64,000 nt of DNA from Acipenser ruthenus (GCF_902713425.1 NC_081244.1:4300073-4364072); one strand, 5' to 3'; positions 41,740 to 55,621 are shown, counted from the first letter of the stretch. Numbers and translations: made by a program. The notes: generated by a model from the sequence alone, not told the origin.

Positions 41740-41755
41740 GGCTCTTAAAAGAGCC
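41740..41755 (-). promoter_or_regulatory. Histone 3' stem-loop (H4)
   Basis: Reverse strand GGCTCTTTTAAGAGCC. Confidence 0.95.
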
Positions 41756-41784
41756 TTTGTGTTCGTGTCCTTGTGTCCAAATCT

Positions 41785-42156
<372 letters not shown>

Positions 42157-42170
42157 TTATGAAAACAAAG

Positions 42171-42185
42171 CGGACCTGGTTGAAA
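42171..42185 (-). promoter_or_regulatory. H4 site II-like element
   Basis: Reverse strand TTTCAACCAGGTCCG. Confidence 0.75.
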
Positions 42186-42675
42186 TTCACAGTCCTAGAA
42201 TGAGCGCCTTTACCCCAGACACGCCCTCAATGAGCTCACACGTCTGTCTCTAGAGAGCATTTTATCCGCCTAATTTCGATTCCGATTGAAATGATTATTG
42301 TTTTAATTTTTGCACTGTTAAAATCTATTCATTACATTTTTTTATTATTGTGGTTTCTTCTGGTTTGGGTGTGCTTATATTATGACCTCCTGTACCTCTA
42401 AGTAAGCAGGATGCACAGAAGACGTGCCCGCTACACACTAACCCAGAGGTGGACAAACCTGGTCCTGCAGAGACACGATCTCCAGCAGGTTTTATAGGTA
42501 ACCCTTAAATGATCGATGTATTCCATTTCTGAAGAACGTAAGTTGTTGTTCAATGTAGCTTTTCCTTTCAAGTTAAATAAGGAGGAAAACGTCCTTATCA
42601 CCAGTACAATTATTATTTTAATATATAAAAGCACGATAAAAATAGGAATTAAACCTCCTTCTCTGGTATTTGGGT
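42186..42675. other. H4-H2B intergenic region (unit D)
   Basis: Reverse copy of 6687-7179, with the degenerate hAT-like end near 42441-42498. No gene. Confidence 0.5.
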
Positions 42676-42691
42676 GGCTCTTAGAAGAGCC
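42676..42691 (-). promoter_or_regulatory. Histone 3' stem-loop (H2B)
   Basis: Reverse strand GGCTCTTCTAAGAGCC. Confidence 0.95.
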
Positions 42692-42727
42692 TTTGTGTTG
42701 TAAAGACGGAGCAGGGACGGTCTCGGT

Positions 42728-43126
<399 letters not shown>

Positions 43127-43162
43127 TCAAAGATGAATGAGCAACCAGCCCCAGAGCCCCGC

Positions 43163-43186
43163 TATTTATACAGCCTGTATGCAAAT
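43163..43186 (-). promoter_or_regulatory. H2B promoter: octamer and TATA
   Basis: Reverse strand TATAAATA (43163-43170) and ATTTGCAT (43179-43186). Confidence 0.85.
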
Positions 43187-43269
43187 TATGACCAAACAAT
43201 CCTTTAGATTGAGAATGTTCAACTGCGAACCAAGCAACGTCACGGAGTAGTTTGATGTGATTGGCTGCG

Positions 43270-43896
43270 CTATGGGAACGCATTGAGGGGGTGGTAACTT
43301 TGCCGCGAGCTTAGTTTTTTTTCTTTTGAGTTCAAGTTTGAATTCAGCGCCTTTTTCTACAACGGTTAGTTTAGGTCTTATGTTTTTCATGTTAAATGCA
43401 TCAATAACTCAATATTCATTAATAACAAGTTATATGTAGAAACACAAAATAATTTTTTGCATGATTATTGACTTCTTGCTTCTTCTACCAATGCGATTGT
43501 TTCATAGCAGCTTGACTGCGGATTCTGGTGTATTGTATCATACTCTTAACACAAAGGGTCACGTTCATACATTAGAAACATTAATACGAAAAACAGGAAT
43601 CTACAGCTCCCGGCATTTAGAAATGGAACGTTACCTTCCCAGCCTTTATAAGAGGGTAGTAAGCTAAAGATAACCACTATGATTGATGATCATAATAGAA
43701 AATAACAAAAGAAAAATGCAGTCTATTGTATGCCCTATTAATTAATTTAACGTTCTGTCATATTAGAAAGAGTTATGATTAACTTATACATCTGTTGTAA
43801 AGAATTTTGGTTTTTAAATTAACATACGTATTTCAATTTGTTTGCATTAAATACTCGTATTTGGCTGACAGAGTGGTTTTATAGCAAGAAGATTTA
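43270..43896. other. H2B upstream block (unit D)
   Basis: Reverse copy of 5471-6098. No gene. Confidence 0.5.
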
Positions 43897-44012
43897 GGGT
43901 GCGTTCACGGAGGTCATTCTGCGCAGATTCTGACCAATTTAGCGAATGATCTTCTATGAACTGGTCAGATTCTGCACAGAATCAGCGCAGAATGATCTCC
44001 CTGAACGCACCC
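43897..44012. mobile_element. Foldback MITE, PIF/Harbinger-like
   Basis: 116-bp copy of 5352-5467; the flanks read TTA on one side and TTA on the other, as expected for the complement of the TAA duplication. Confidence 0.7.
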
Positions 44013-44288
44013 TTAAATCCAAGGGTCAGCTGGTATAGCTGCAGCTGCAACTACCTTTACACCATGTAAACAAAAGGGACCATCAACAATATCGGCTTTC
44101 TGCTTAATTGAAGCGCACAGAACTTATAACTGAAATCGGACATGACTGTGGCAGGTTTTAAACAGTTCTAAACTGTTACATTGTGTTCCAACTGGGTTAC
44201 AATTCAAAAATGAGCGCCAAGAGGAAACAAAAGACAATCCGCAGCAGAACAGCGCCAAACTAGAAACAGCGGGCAGGGAATGATACAA

Positions 44289-44378
44289 CCAATCAGAGGC
44301 ACGCAAATGAAATACTGCCCGCCCTCCTCCGCTGTGACGATTTTTAACATTCTAAGAATGAGCCAGCGTGTATAAAAG
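44289..44378 (+). promoter_or_regulatory. H2A promoter: CCAAT, octamer-like, TATA
   Basis: CCAAT at 44289-44293, ACGCAAAT at 44301-44308, TATAAAAG at 44371-44378. Confidence 0.75.
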
Positions 44379-44419
44379 AGCAGGAGAGCAGACTCGCATT
44401 TATTGTTGTAGTATTCTGA

Positions 44420-44815
<396 letters not shown>

Positions 44816-44855
44816 ATCATTCGGACGCCCCTTCTAACATCTATAAAACCCAAAA

Positions 44856-44871
44856 GGCTCTTCTAAGAGCC
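44856..44871 (+). promoter_or_regulatory. Histone 3' stem-loop (H2A)
   Basis: GGCTCTTCTAAGAGCC. Confidence 0.95.
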
Positions 44872-45244
44872 ACCCACGTTTTCAGTAAGAGCGCATTGAA
44901 TCTGTTTATGTTTAATACCAACTTCAGTCAGAAATAACCAAGTAGTTCAATTTGAAATACTAAAACGTAACAATTGTAAGTACTGATATCACAAGCCTAC
45001 AGTAGATGCCACATTGGCGGGTGATCACAATCCTCACATGAATGAAACGCGAACTGCTGAAAGACAATATTGCGTTTCATTTAAACTTCCCACGAAGTTC
45101 TGTATAATTCTGCGCTAGCCTCTTGAACAGACTTCTCTGCACGTTGTGTTTATAATGCACTGCTTCGTTTGTTGTACAGTTAAATATGTTCAGCGTTTGA
45201 AATAAATTTTTCTCACGCCTCCCCTGATATAGTTGCTGGTTGTG
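44872..45244. other. H2A-H3 spacer, first part (unit D)
   Basis: Reverse copy of 4113-4487. Nothing recognised. Confidence 0.5.
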
Positions 45245-45252
45245 TTATATAC
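45245..45252 (+). promoter_or_regulatory. TATA box before the candidate small RNA
   Basis: TTATATAC, 28 bases before the first helix of 45273-45365. Confidence 0.4.
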
Positions 45253-45272
45253 CCCCCCTGTCCCGTGTTGTC

Positions 45273-45365
45273 TGAGCCCCGCTCTTTCTCAGTGCGTCTC
45301 TCCGGTATGAAGACTCACTGCAGCCGGGAGACACAAAACTCGACTGAGATCACCGCTGGGGCTCA
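45273..45365 (+). ncRNA. Candidate structured small RNA (unit D copy)
   Basis: All three helices seen in 3992-4084 are intact. Differences from that copy lie in a joint (GATCACC) and just outside (CATAATG for CATAGTG). Confidence 0.35.
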
Positions 45366-45774
45366 TAATGTTGTCCCCAGTCACACTTTTAAAAGTATTC
45401 ATGTTTTTTTCATTCTATTTATTCATTTTAATTGAATCTGTTTTCCCTCTTTGCCACGAAGAAGGGTGTTGTCTGTTTGTGGATGTTTTTTTTCTTTACA
45501 ATCCAATGAAACACAATCTGCCTCGTTTCATTGCAAATATATAAAGTATTGTTAAGTATTCTTAAATACAAAGTGAGACGTGAGCTACGTGTTCTTTATA
45601 AATATGAATCGATATTGCATTGTCTTCGATTACTTTCTTTCAAAAACAATGAGATGTATATTTCAATAGAATAGTGAGACTGAATAACAGCAGAAAATCA
45701 GAAGCGTATTAAAAGCAGCGCAAACCGGACGGGACAGTGGCCGTGTCATAGAATGCGCGCAAAATTCAAATCAT

Positions 45775-45839
45775 CCAATCAGTTATTGAGAATCTGGAAT
45801 ATAACCAATGAGGAACATAAACCCGCCCTAAGTGACTCA
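45775..45839 (+). promoter_or_regulatory. H3 promoter: two CCAAT boxes and AP-1-like site
   Basis: CCAAT at 45775-45779 and 45805-45809, TGACTCA at 45833-45839. Confidence 0.7.
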
Positions 45840-45869
45840 TCCTATCAGAGCAGCTCAGTAAGTCAATAA

Positions 45870-46349
<480 letters not shown>

Positions 46350-46389
46350 ACTGCATCACCCCTAAAACAAAAACACAGTGAAACCCAAA

Positions 46390-46405
46390 GGCTCTTTTAA
46401 GAGCC
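46390..46405 (+). promoter_or_regulatory. Histone 3' stem-loop (H3)
   Basis: GGCTCTTTTAAGAGCC. Confidence 0.95.
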
Positions 46406-46735
46406 ACCCACTTCTCTGAAAGCGTTATATTCCAATACCTATTGTTTTTAATTGTCTGATACATTTAACAATTTGAACATGTTATCTATATACAGTGGAA
46501 GTGTTTGCATCTAACATAATGGTTAAGTTTTATTTAGATGACAAGAGGCCGCATTTAGACAAACTAGAATAAGATGACATAAACCAAACTTTCATATCCC
46601 TAATTCAATCATAATTATATTCAATAAAGAATCGATTGATTTACTCTAATGTAATATTAACTGCGTGCTAAAATACCACAGCAGTGCCACATTTATGATG
46701 TATAGAAGGAAAATCTCTTTTCAGAAAGATGTGTT
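46406..46735. other. H3-H1 intergenic region (unit D)
   Basis: Reverse copy of 2640-2949. No gene. Confidence 0.5.
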
Positions 46736-46751
46736 GGCTCTGAAAAGAGCC
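46736..46751 (-). promoter_or_regulatory. Histone 3' stem-loop (H1)
   Basis: Reverse strand GGCTCTTTTCAGAGCC. Confidence 0.95.
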
Positions 46752-46785
46752 TTTGGGTTCATTGTCGCATCGTCGCTTTAACTGT

Positions 46786-47385
46786 TCACTTCTTTTTAGG
46801 AGCCGCCTTCTTCGCTGCGGGTTTAGCTGCCTTGGTTGCCTTTTTAGGTTTAGGCGCTGCCTTCGCTTTCTTCGGACTCTTGACGGCCTTTTTAGGCTTG
46901 GCAGCCGCTTTCTTTGGGCTCTTGGGTGGCTTCTTTACAGCTTTTGGTTTCTTCGCTTTCTTAGGAGACTTCTTGGGTGTCGCTGCTTTCTTTGCTGAAA
47001 CCTTTTTCGTCGCTTTCTTGACAACCGCTTTCTTTGCCGCTGGTTTCTTGGGAGCTGCTTTCTTCTTGGCTTCAGCTGCTTTTTTGTTGAGCTTGAAGGA
47101 GCCCGAGGCGCCGGTGCCCTTGGTCTGTAGCAGGGTCTCCTTGGTCACCAGGCTCTTGAGGGCTCTATTGACGTGGGAGTTGTTCTTCTCCACATCGTAG
47201 CCGCCGGCCTGCAGGATCTTCTTGAGCGCCGCCACGGACAGCCCGCTGCGCTCCTTGGAGGCAGACACAGCCTTGACGATGAGCTCCGACACGCTGGGAC
47301 CCGATTTCTTGGGCTTTGCTGCGGTCTTCTTCTTGGGAGCTTTAGCCGGAGCAGGAGCGGGTGGTGCTGGAGCAGTTTCTGCCAT
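46786..47385 (-). CDS. H1: Linker histone H1 (unit D)
   Basis: The 199-residue product carries A9P and A153P relative to unit A. Both changes are shared with the unit E copy and absent from all three left-arm copies. A153P turns KKAPKSPKK into KKPPKSPKK beside a CDK-type motif. The globular domain is unchanged. Confidence 0.98.
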   Translation of the reverse strand: MAETAPAPPAPAPAKAPKKKTAAKPKKSGPSVSELIVKAVSASKERSGLSVAALKKILQAGGYDVEKNNSHVNRALKSLVTKETLLQTKGTGASGSFKLNKKAAEAKKKAAPKKPAAKKAVVKKATKKVSAKKAATPKKSPKKAKKPKAVKKPPKSPKKAAAKPKKAVKSPKKAKAAPKPKKATKAAKPAAKKAAPKKK

Positions 47386-47558
47386 CTCTAAGATTTTGTA
47401 ACACGTAAATAAAGTAATCCCAACGCAAAATAAAGGACGCTTCTGTCTGTCAGAGAATGTGCGCAGAAAGGCAGAGCGCGGAACTTATCGACATGATGAG
47501 AACCGTGTAGACTCAACTGACCCACGGGCAGCACACTCCTTTCGAAAACGTTCAGTCT

Positions 47559-47565
47559 TGTGTTT
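47559..47565 (-). promoter_or_regulatory. H1 box AAACACA
   Basis: Reverse strand AAACACA, 174 bases before the ATG. Confidence 0.6.
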
Positions 47566-48430
47566 TCTACCTGCACAAAATATACAATTTAATAGTGAAA
47601 TACGAACAAATATACACAAACAACCGAGGGTAGGAAAAGAGGAGGTTTGCGTTTACAATATAGCTTATTCTTTAACCAGGAAATGTACTGCGTGTTTAAT
47701 TGAGGTGAGAAAAACGTCATTACCTTCCAGCAAAACCAAACTGCTCGCTCAGCACTTTGCTGTATTTGTTTTATATAAAATGATAAATTCACTGTTTAAA
47801 GTAACTGTATGATTTGTTTCACCAACGAGAAGGCTAGTCAAACACAACTTAATAGCTTTGAAGCGTGAGGTTTGTTAAACTGCACATTTAATCTCCTTTC
47901 TGTTAGGTGTGGTTAACACACTGCCGGCACATCCCATTACAATCGATTGGGAGAATTTCTTTGTTGAATATTATTATTTCTCTTTATCCGTGACCACACT
48001 TGTTGCACAATTGAATTACCCTGGCTTCACCACAGCATTCTCTCACTAGTTTCAATCTTGTGCTAGTGATGTATTTCATAGGAAATACGACCTGTCTAAT
48101 GGTTCTGTGTTCCCGTGCATTCGCCTCTGCACACATACAACTAATACGCAGGAAAAATAAATAACCGGTATGTAGAAAACAAAGCAAAAAAAATAACAAC
48201 TTATTCTGAAGCAGTTTAATTAATCTATTCAGTTGTTTCTCGTTATATATACAATGGAAATGTTTTACGCATTTTTCCTATTTTCTGAATTCGAGGCGAA
48301 GTATCACTATTCAAGCAACTATGAAACAAGAGATACTCGTTGGTAGAGAGCAAGAAGTCAAAATCGATCGACATTGATACTGTGTTCCAACAGTTAACTT
48401 GTTTAATGAGTTAGGTTTTAGACTGCGCAT
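47566..48430. other. H1 upstream region (unit D)
   Basis: Reverse copy of 936-1787. The unrecognised short frame of the left arm looks broken here. Confidence 0.5.
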
Positions 48431-48461
<31 letters not shown>

Positions 48462-48500
48462 CTTTTTTACTTTTTGATAGACAGATAGATAGATAGATAC
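48431..48500. repeat. (GATA)n tracts with duplicated LINE tail
   Basis: Two GATA-type tracts (48431-48461 and about 48477-48500) with a second copy of the LINE end (ACTTTTTTACTTTTTG) between them. Confidence 0.85.
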
Positions 48501-49314
48501 TTTTTTTACTTTTTGAAAAAAACTTTATTTAACAATTAAATAAAATACACAAAATCAATATTTATAAAACATATTATCACGAAATCAATTCAGATCCACC
48601 CAAGGTGAACAAAACAATACATAAAATATTATGGACACATAAAAATTCACATCACAGATACTCCTCCAGATCACCATCCTTAACAGCACACAACACACTG
48701 TCTACACACCAGACTTCCTCAAACATTGCTCTATTATGCATTGCTTTATAAAAATTAAAATCCAGTCTAACCCGTGTTAATACAAGCATTCTAAAAATAA
48801 CAAAAGGATCAGTATTTATATTTATTCATTTTGTTTTTTCTGCTCTTTAAAATTGCTAATTTGGCCTGTCCAATAAAAAAAATTCACCAGCTGGATTGAG
48901 TACTTTCTCTTTTTACAACACTTAAAACCAAAAATAAAAGACACCTCAGAGAACACAAAACCCAATCCAGCAAGCAATTCCTTCACAGCAGCAAACAAAG
49001 GTTTTAATCTGGTGCAGAACACAAAACAATGGTAAACAGTTTCCATTTGTGAGCAAAATGGACAGGAATCTTTCACCTCAGAGTTTATGATGCTCACAAA
49101 GGAGTTAACGGCAATGATGGTATGTAAGATCCTCCACTGCAGATCCCCCGATCTTTTTGGCAGTGGTGGCTTATACAGGGTTCTCCAAGCTGGCACTATC
49201 TGTTCCGCCACCCCCAGCTTCTCTCTCCAGTGTGTGTCTGGTATTGCCCTGAGCTGCTGCTGGTAACGGCCCTTTACACACACCCCTTCCCCTCTACTGT
49301 ACACAGAGGGAGAT
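48501..49314 (-). mobile_element. 5'-truncated LINE, 3' end
   Basis: Same fragment and same 5' junction as 88-896, with the C-terminal ORF2 frame open for 160 codons (48822-49304; the first codon is GTG, so it is a fragment and not a full protein). It contains CPFC and CKKRKY stretches. Confidence 0.7.
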
Positions 49315-50586
49315 CAATTTTTCTGCAAATTCTAAAACGGAGAAGTCGAAGGTACGGATTGTGTGTTTTGTTTTTGTGGTAGGGATGGAACATATTCATT
49401 TTAGATACATTTTATTGCATAGTTGTATTTTTCCTGTAAAATCCACCCGGATCTGTAATTGCGGTGGGAATAACTTAATCTGGATTTGTTTCGACAACTG
49501 CAAATATTACAAGAAACATTAACCTTGGTTTACATGTGTGTATTATAAAAACTTTCTTTATTAGTAAACAATTCGCTCTAGTTGCTCTCTGTCACTTATT
49601 AAATGTATAAAGAAAGAAATATAACTCGTAATTAAAATGTTTTTTTTCTCTAAAATAAATGGAAACTGATGGAATGAAGGATTGTATTTTGTAAATGTGC
49701 TGTTTTGTATTAATTGGTGAAGAAACCAGCGAAGGAAGAGAAAGCAGAACTGTCTCGGTTTCTTTATTTCACAGTGATCTGTAACGAGTCATGCCATCCC
49801 CAGACCCGTAACACACACACACGCCTCAGTGCTGGTGTCCCCTTTATATTATAATCATTTATTCATAAGCCTTGACAATGTTGCTTGTCCAGTTTGTTTA
49901 CACACTGCTTTTGCACGTAGCAGCGCTTGCTGGAGCACCTTGACAGGAAGTGCAGCGTGTGTTTCAGTGTGCTAGAGAGGTCAACGACATTCACGTGATC
50001 TCTATTCTGATTGTACCGAGACGACGAATAACGACAAGAACATGGATCAACATGGAGATAGAGATTCGCCTAGAATGGAACTCCCATAGGCTGTAATTAC
50101 AGAACTTGTCTATTGCCACATTCTTATTTTTATTTTCATGTGTATCGAATAGTCTTTTTTTCATTTTCAGTTTATAACTGTCTGTTTTATCGTGAGCCCC
50201 ATCATCAACCCATAAGATCTTTTATATGTATCACATCACGTAAAAAACAACGTCGGTCTATGTGCAGTTGAGGTCGTGTTCAGAGCTGCTATTTACTGGT
50301 TTGCAGGCACTTAAACTGTATTTCAAATGGAGATGAACTTTGCATTGAGGCACACAGAAGGGATATTTGTGCCATTGTGCTTTTAACGTTCTCCACTAGA
50401 TGTCACTGTTCTGTCATCTCTAAATAAATAAGCTGATCCAAGTACCTGTCTCAGTTTTTTCTAAATTGCTGAATCACAGTTGCCAATGCTATACGTTAGT
50501 GCATCACGTGTCTCTTAGTGTAAAGATGTCATCTTGTGCAGTTTCAGAGTGAAACTGATCCTACTAATGAGTAGCTAGAATTACTT
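49315..50586. other. Unit E spacer, H2B-flank part
   Basis: Starts with the 3' flank of the H2B that the LINE replaced, then mirrors 12967-14272. No gene recognised. Confidence 0.5.
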
Positions 50587-50828
50587 GAGCCTGTGTGGTC
50601 CAGTGGTTAAAGAAAAGGATTTGTAACCAGGAGGTCCCCGGTTCAAATACCAGCTCAGCCACTGACTCATTGTGTCACCCTGAGCAAGTCACTTCACCTC
50701 CTTGTGCTCCGTCTTTCGGGTGGGACGTTGTTGTAAGTGACTCTGCAGCTGATGCATAGTTCACAAACACTAGTCTCTGTAAGTCGTCTTGGATAAAGGC
50801 GTCTGCTAAATAAACAAATAATAATAAT
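50587..50828 (+). mobile_element. V-SINE-type SINE, nearly complete
   Basis: Orthologous to 36451-36690, with boxes A and B and the V-SINE tail. Confidence 0.8.
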
Positions 50829-50896
50829 TACTTAGCTTGAAGCCTTGTCATCAGCAGTTGTTTGCAGAATCAAATCTCACCGAAAGAGCTCAGCAG

Positions 50897-50969
50897 GTCG
50901 AAATAGCTCAGTTGGGAGAGTGTCAAACTGAAGATAGAAAGATCCCTGATTTGATCCCAGGTTTCAGCA
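50897..50969 (+). pseudogene. tRNA-Phe-like pseudogene
   Basis: Full 73-base copy, orthologous to 23222-23294, with further changes in the D and anticodon stems (GTGTCAAACTGAAGAT) and in the T-arm (TTTGATCCC). The anticodon would still be GAA. Confidence 0.7.
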
Positions 50970-51263
50970 AGCAGGAGGCATCCCTTATATTTTTAATTGA
51001 CATGGTCTGCTGTTTTAGGAGGTGCGTTCTGTGTTGAAACCTCTATTACACTATGTTTTAAAATATATTTCCAACCGTAATGCAATACATTTTAAAAAAT
51101 TTCAACCATACAGTCTTCAGCGCTGGCGACCGTGTTTTAAACAAAAGGAACATGATATATATTACTTGCAGTGTTAGACTCAGAGAAATGTTAGTCGAAT
51201 TGAATGCTTGTTTAAATCGTTCAAATTAATTTAAATAAGTAATAGAACAATAAAAATAAAAAG

Positions 51264-51265
<2 letters not shown>

Positions 51266-51312
<47 letters not shown>
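51266..51312. repeat. (AT)n tract
   Basis: About 47 bp of TA dinucleotides. Confidence 0.98.
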
Positions 51313-51314
<2 letters not shown>

Positions 51315-52364
51315 TTTGCAAATAAAAAAAAATAATACATCGGTTAGGGTTGATATTAAAACGACAAAAGTAGGGAAATGCAATGTTGTTAGGGTTTTAA
51401 CCCTAACTCTGCATTTCCTCCCACCACACCTACAAGTAGTAGAAGGGGCAAGGCAACACAAGCAGCCACAGACAGCCATCATCAGTTAAAACAAACAACA
51501 TACAACTCTGTCCAGATAACACAAGAGACGCCCTGTATGTTAGACTGCCTGGATTGTCTATAAGCTAAGTTTCACTTGGATCTGAGATCGCTCGAACCAG
51601 TTAAGCGTTAACAAACCGAAAGAGTACTAATAATACTGTGATTCATTAAACGTTGAATAAACCAAGTCTCTGGGGTTATTCTTGGTGTAATTGTTGTCTG
51701 GGTATGTGAAAATCTGTAATCCAGTACACAAACAACGCACTCTAGGAGTTAATACCTATCTATTTGTCTTCTGTTAACCTCCCCATTATTCTATTAGAGA
51801 ATCAAAGAAGTCTTCAAATGTGACACTGCAGGGCTCCACTTCTACAGAGCAGACCGTGTTGGTGTCATATCTGCTCAGCTCAGCACAACATATTGATAAG
51901 TGATGTGGGAGGTATATGCAGGTTGGCTGTCTGTATGTCTGTGACAGAAATATAATGAGTTTTGGTTGTAAATCTCCCTCCCGACCTGTGAGGACTCTAA
52001 GCAGCGAAAGGGGAAGTCTTTGGACGGGGTGGCCTGAGAGTTCTTTCCCCGGGCCGGGAAATCAGTCAGTCTGGAAGAAGATGAGACTCTGTTGCAGGAA
52101 CATATTGACCTGGAAGGGAAACGACATAGCAGCTGCAGATTGTAGAGACAGCTGCACTCTTTTACCAAGGGGTCATGCGTGACAGCATAAAGGGGTCAGA
52201 GGATCGTAAATCTTTTCCTTCGCTAAGTTCAGAAACGACAAGGCACTGAAAGGACCGGGAGAGTTTCCCATTTATATTGTATTGCGCATAAAAGTGTTTG
52301 TGAGTGTTTTGTTTGTTTGTAGCACTGTTAGTAATTGTCTTTTGTTTTGTAAATTCACCAGACG
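51313..52364. other. Unit E spacer, unassigned
   Basis: Reverse copy of 11531-12576. No gene recognised. Confidence 0.4.
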
Positions 52365-53125
52365 GCTAACACGACTCCGGAGCTGTCGCCTTGGGCACAA
52401 ATGACACAGCTAGCAAGCATGGTTGCAAATGAGCAGTCGTCGTTGGAGCGCCTTATCAATTTGACAGCTCCCCCTGCACACCCTCAGCTCCAGCACTGGT
52501 CCCTGCTCTCCCGCAGTCTCAGCTGATTGAAGAGGAGCAGGACGATGTGGCGTCCCTGGCCATCTCCATGGAGGAATGCAAATTCAAAGGGGGAAAAGAG
52601 GACCACTCCTGTTTAGAGGTCTCCCCGTCTTAGACCTATATGGCTCCTAGCGGTCCACTGGTGGACGAGGTAGCAGCCCTTGTGAGCAGAGCTGCTGCCC
52701 ATGTCCAGATCCCTTGGACTGAGGAGACCCAGGTCCACCGATCAGTTTTTGAAACCTCAGTGTCAAGTATACAGTGCTGTAAGCCCCTACCGGATTTTGT
52801 GGAGGAGTTGCAGTCTTTGTGGGGCAGCCCAGCATCAGCGCCCACTTGCTCCAGACGGGTGGAAGCATTGTATGCCCTCCAGGGCATGGAGAAGCTGTTG
52901 CTCCAGCATTTCCCGCCCGTTGATTCCACGGTGGCTGCTTTAGTGCAGACATTTTAACGCTGTCCCCTAATTTCTCCTGCCCAAATAAACAGTTTAGAGT
53001 TACCGAGATGCACTTAAAAAAGGCATACAGCGCGGGGGCACTGGCAGCGAGACTAGCAAACATCGCAGCTGTTGCAAGACCTGTCTGCCCGGCCTTCTCC
53101 TCATATTATCAATGAGCTGAGGCTG
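52365..53125 (+). mobile_element. Broken gag-like fossil, best preserved reading
   Basis: Same fossil as 10720-11530, forward here. The single frame 52640-52957 (105 codons) is the clearest gag-like reading. No polymerase, recombinase or terminal repeats are seen. The element as a whole is broken. Confidence 0.45.
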
Positions 53126-53958
53126 GTGAATGATTGAATGATATGTTTGGTGTTTGAAATGTTTACGTTTGGCCCAACCACTGCTGTGTGGCTTGTTAAA
53201 ACGACGACTTTAAAAGATGCACCCAAGAAAATGCTTAGTTTTTTTCTAATTGGTATGTCATGTCGTGTGATAGGCTGGGCCTTACCGTGTACCAAATAAT
53301 ACTGACTACTCCACCTAGTGGATAAAGTGCAATAGGACCCTGGATTTCTTTTATGTTGACTTTTTAAATACTAGACAGACCAGTTCAAAGTTCTACACCA
53401 AGAGCCGGAACAGTTGTACCATTCACCAATATAACATGCTGTGGCAATGTGCAACGCCCCTGTGTGCATTTGTGTGTTATATGTTGCGTTGGCGTTGGAG
53501 TATAGATATTGCTACACGGGATATAAATGGTTGTGTGTAGCACAAGTGATTTAAAATATATAGTTGTATTTAGGCACAGGGATTACACAATCACTTCCTG
53601 TGCATTTAAAATATTAAATAGTATGTGAGCACGGGGTTGCACAAATTAGTTCACGTACTGGGATACAAGAGAATAATTAATTGGTAATTGAATCCCGGCA
53701 CAACAGTATATATAGATGCACGTTTCACTCACTTGGGGTTGTGTGTTTGGGGAGTGGAGAACAGGTGTGGAGAAGGAGAAAATAAAAAATAAATTAAATT
53801 AAAGCATAGAATTGCTATTTCGTGCTGGTAGGACCAGCACCATACTTGTGTGTTTGCTGGGACTCACCGTGTTCGTTTGTCTGTTTGTTTAGTGTTAATC
53901 TGTTTTGTTTGTCTGTTTATTTTGGCCTCAAGTGCCGTGTGCTCAGTATCAACAGTGC
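53126..53958. other. Unit E spacer, unassigned
   Basis: Reverse copy of 9893-10719. No gene recognised. Confidence 0.4.
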
Positions 53959-54087
53959 GGAGCAGCAGTGTGGAGTAGTGGTTAGGACTCTTGATCAGAG
54001 GGTCATGGGTTCAATCCCAGGTGGGGGACACTGCTGCTGTACCCTTGAGTAAGGTACTTCACCTAGATTGCTCCAGAAAAAAAAAAG
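53959..54087 (+). mobile_element. tRNA-derived SINE, V-SINE type, head part
   Basis: Orthologous to 9764-9892, opposite strand. Confidence 0.7.
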
Positions 54088-54242
54088 TAACAGGGACTAT
54101 GCAGTAATGTTTTAACCTATAATTCACAAATACATTCATAATTTCTGTATTTCTCACTTTATTTGTCTTACAATGACCTATAGTCATTAAACTATGTATA
54201 TTCAATGTACTGATGTGGAATTTCTTGAGACATGGCCCCAGA

Positions 54243-54481
54243 AATATTATTATTATTTATTTCTTAGCAGACGCCCTTATCCAGGGCAACTTACAATTGT
54301 TACAAGATATCACATTATTTTTACATACAATTACCCATTTATACAGCTGGGTTTTTACTGGAGCAATCTAGTTAAAGTACCTTGCTCAAGGGTACAGCAG
54401 CAGTGTCCTCCAAGGGGATTGAACCCACGACCCTCCGGTCAAGAGTCCAGAGCCCTAACCACTACTCCACACTACTGTCTT
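54243..54481 (-). mobile_element. Full-length V-SINE, insertion private to unit E
   Basis: Reverse strand: tRNA-like head (AGTAGTGGTTAGGGC, then GTGGGTTCAATCCC), body ending GCTCCAGTAAAAACCC, and V-SINE tail with GCCCTGGATAAGGGCG and an ATT/AAT repeat end. It interrupts a stretch that is continuous in the other spacers (compare 39540-39580), so it inserted after the units diverged. A clear target duplication is not seen. Confidence 0.85.
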
Positions 54482-55156
54482 TAACTCAAAGCTATTTAAG
54501 CCGATGTTGTATGCATGTTGATGAGGAAGCACTTGGACAGTAATATTAACAAAGGAATTGTGTTAAGAGAATTGCAGACAATTTTAAAAATTTTACAGCA
54601 TTGGCAAATGTGATTCAATTCAAAACTAAGACTGGCATCCGTTTCTGTTATGAACCAGAGATAAAGACGTTATAAATGAGAAGAGTGACATCTAGTGGAG
54701 AAAGAAAAAAGCACAACACCCTCAATATCCCTTTTGTGTGACTCGATGCAAAGTTCATCTCCATTTGACAAACAGTTTAAGTTCTTCCAAAGAAGTAAAT
54801 ACCAGCTCAGAACACGACCCGGACTGTTTTTTTATGCTTTTAAAAAACAATAGTGAAATACATTAAATAAATGAGTTAACTAGTGATTTTTTCAATAAAA
54901 GTTTATTAAAACGCATTGTCCTAACATATACAAATTAATTTGTTCCCGCCAAAATTAAACAGATCGGGATCGACTTTGCAGGAAAAATATAACTCGTAAA
55001 ACCCGATGAATTTCCCAAGTTTAATAGATAGAAAATTAATTCTATACCGAAATAAAAGATAAAAAAAGGAAAAAAAAACACGTACCTTCAACACGTTTAC
55101 ATCAGAATCTGCAGAGAACTGAAATGAGAATTGTACTCTTTTTGCGGTATTTGGGT
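54482..55156. other. Unit E spacer next to H2B pseudogene
   Basis: Mirror of the start of the unit A spacer. No gene. Confidence 0.5.
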
Positions 55157-55172
55157 GGCTCTTAGAAGAGCC
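55157..55172 (-). promoter_or_regulatory. Histone 3' stem-loop (H2B pseudogene)
   Basis: Reverse strand GGCTCTTCTAAGAGCC, intact. Confidence 0.95.
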
Positions 55173-55208
55173 TTTGTGCTGTAACGACGGAGTGGGGACG
55201 GTCTCGGT

Positions 55209-55564
<356 letters not shown>

Positions 55565-55621
55565 GTTTCCTTCTCTGATGCTTCTTCAAAGATGAATGAG
55601 CAACCAGCCCCAGAGCCCCAG

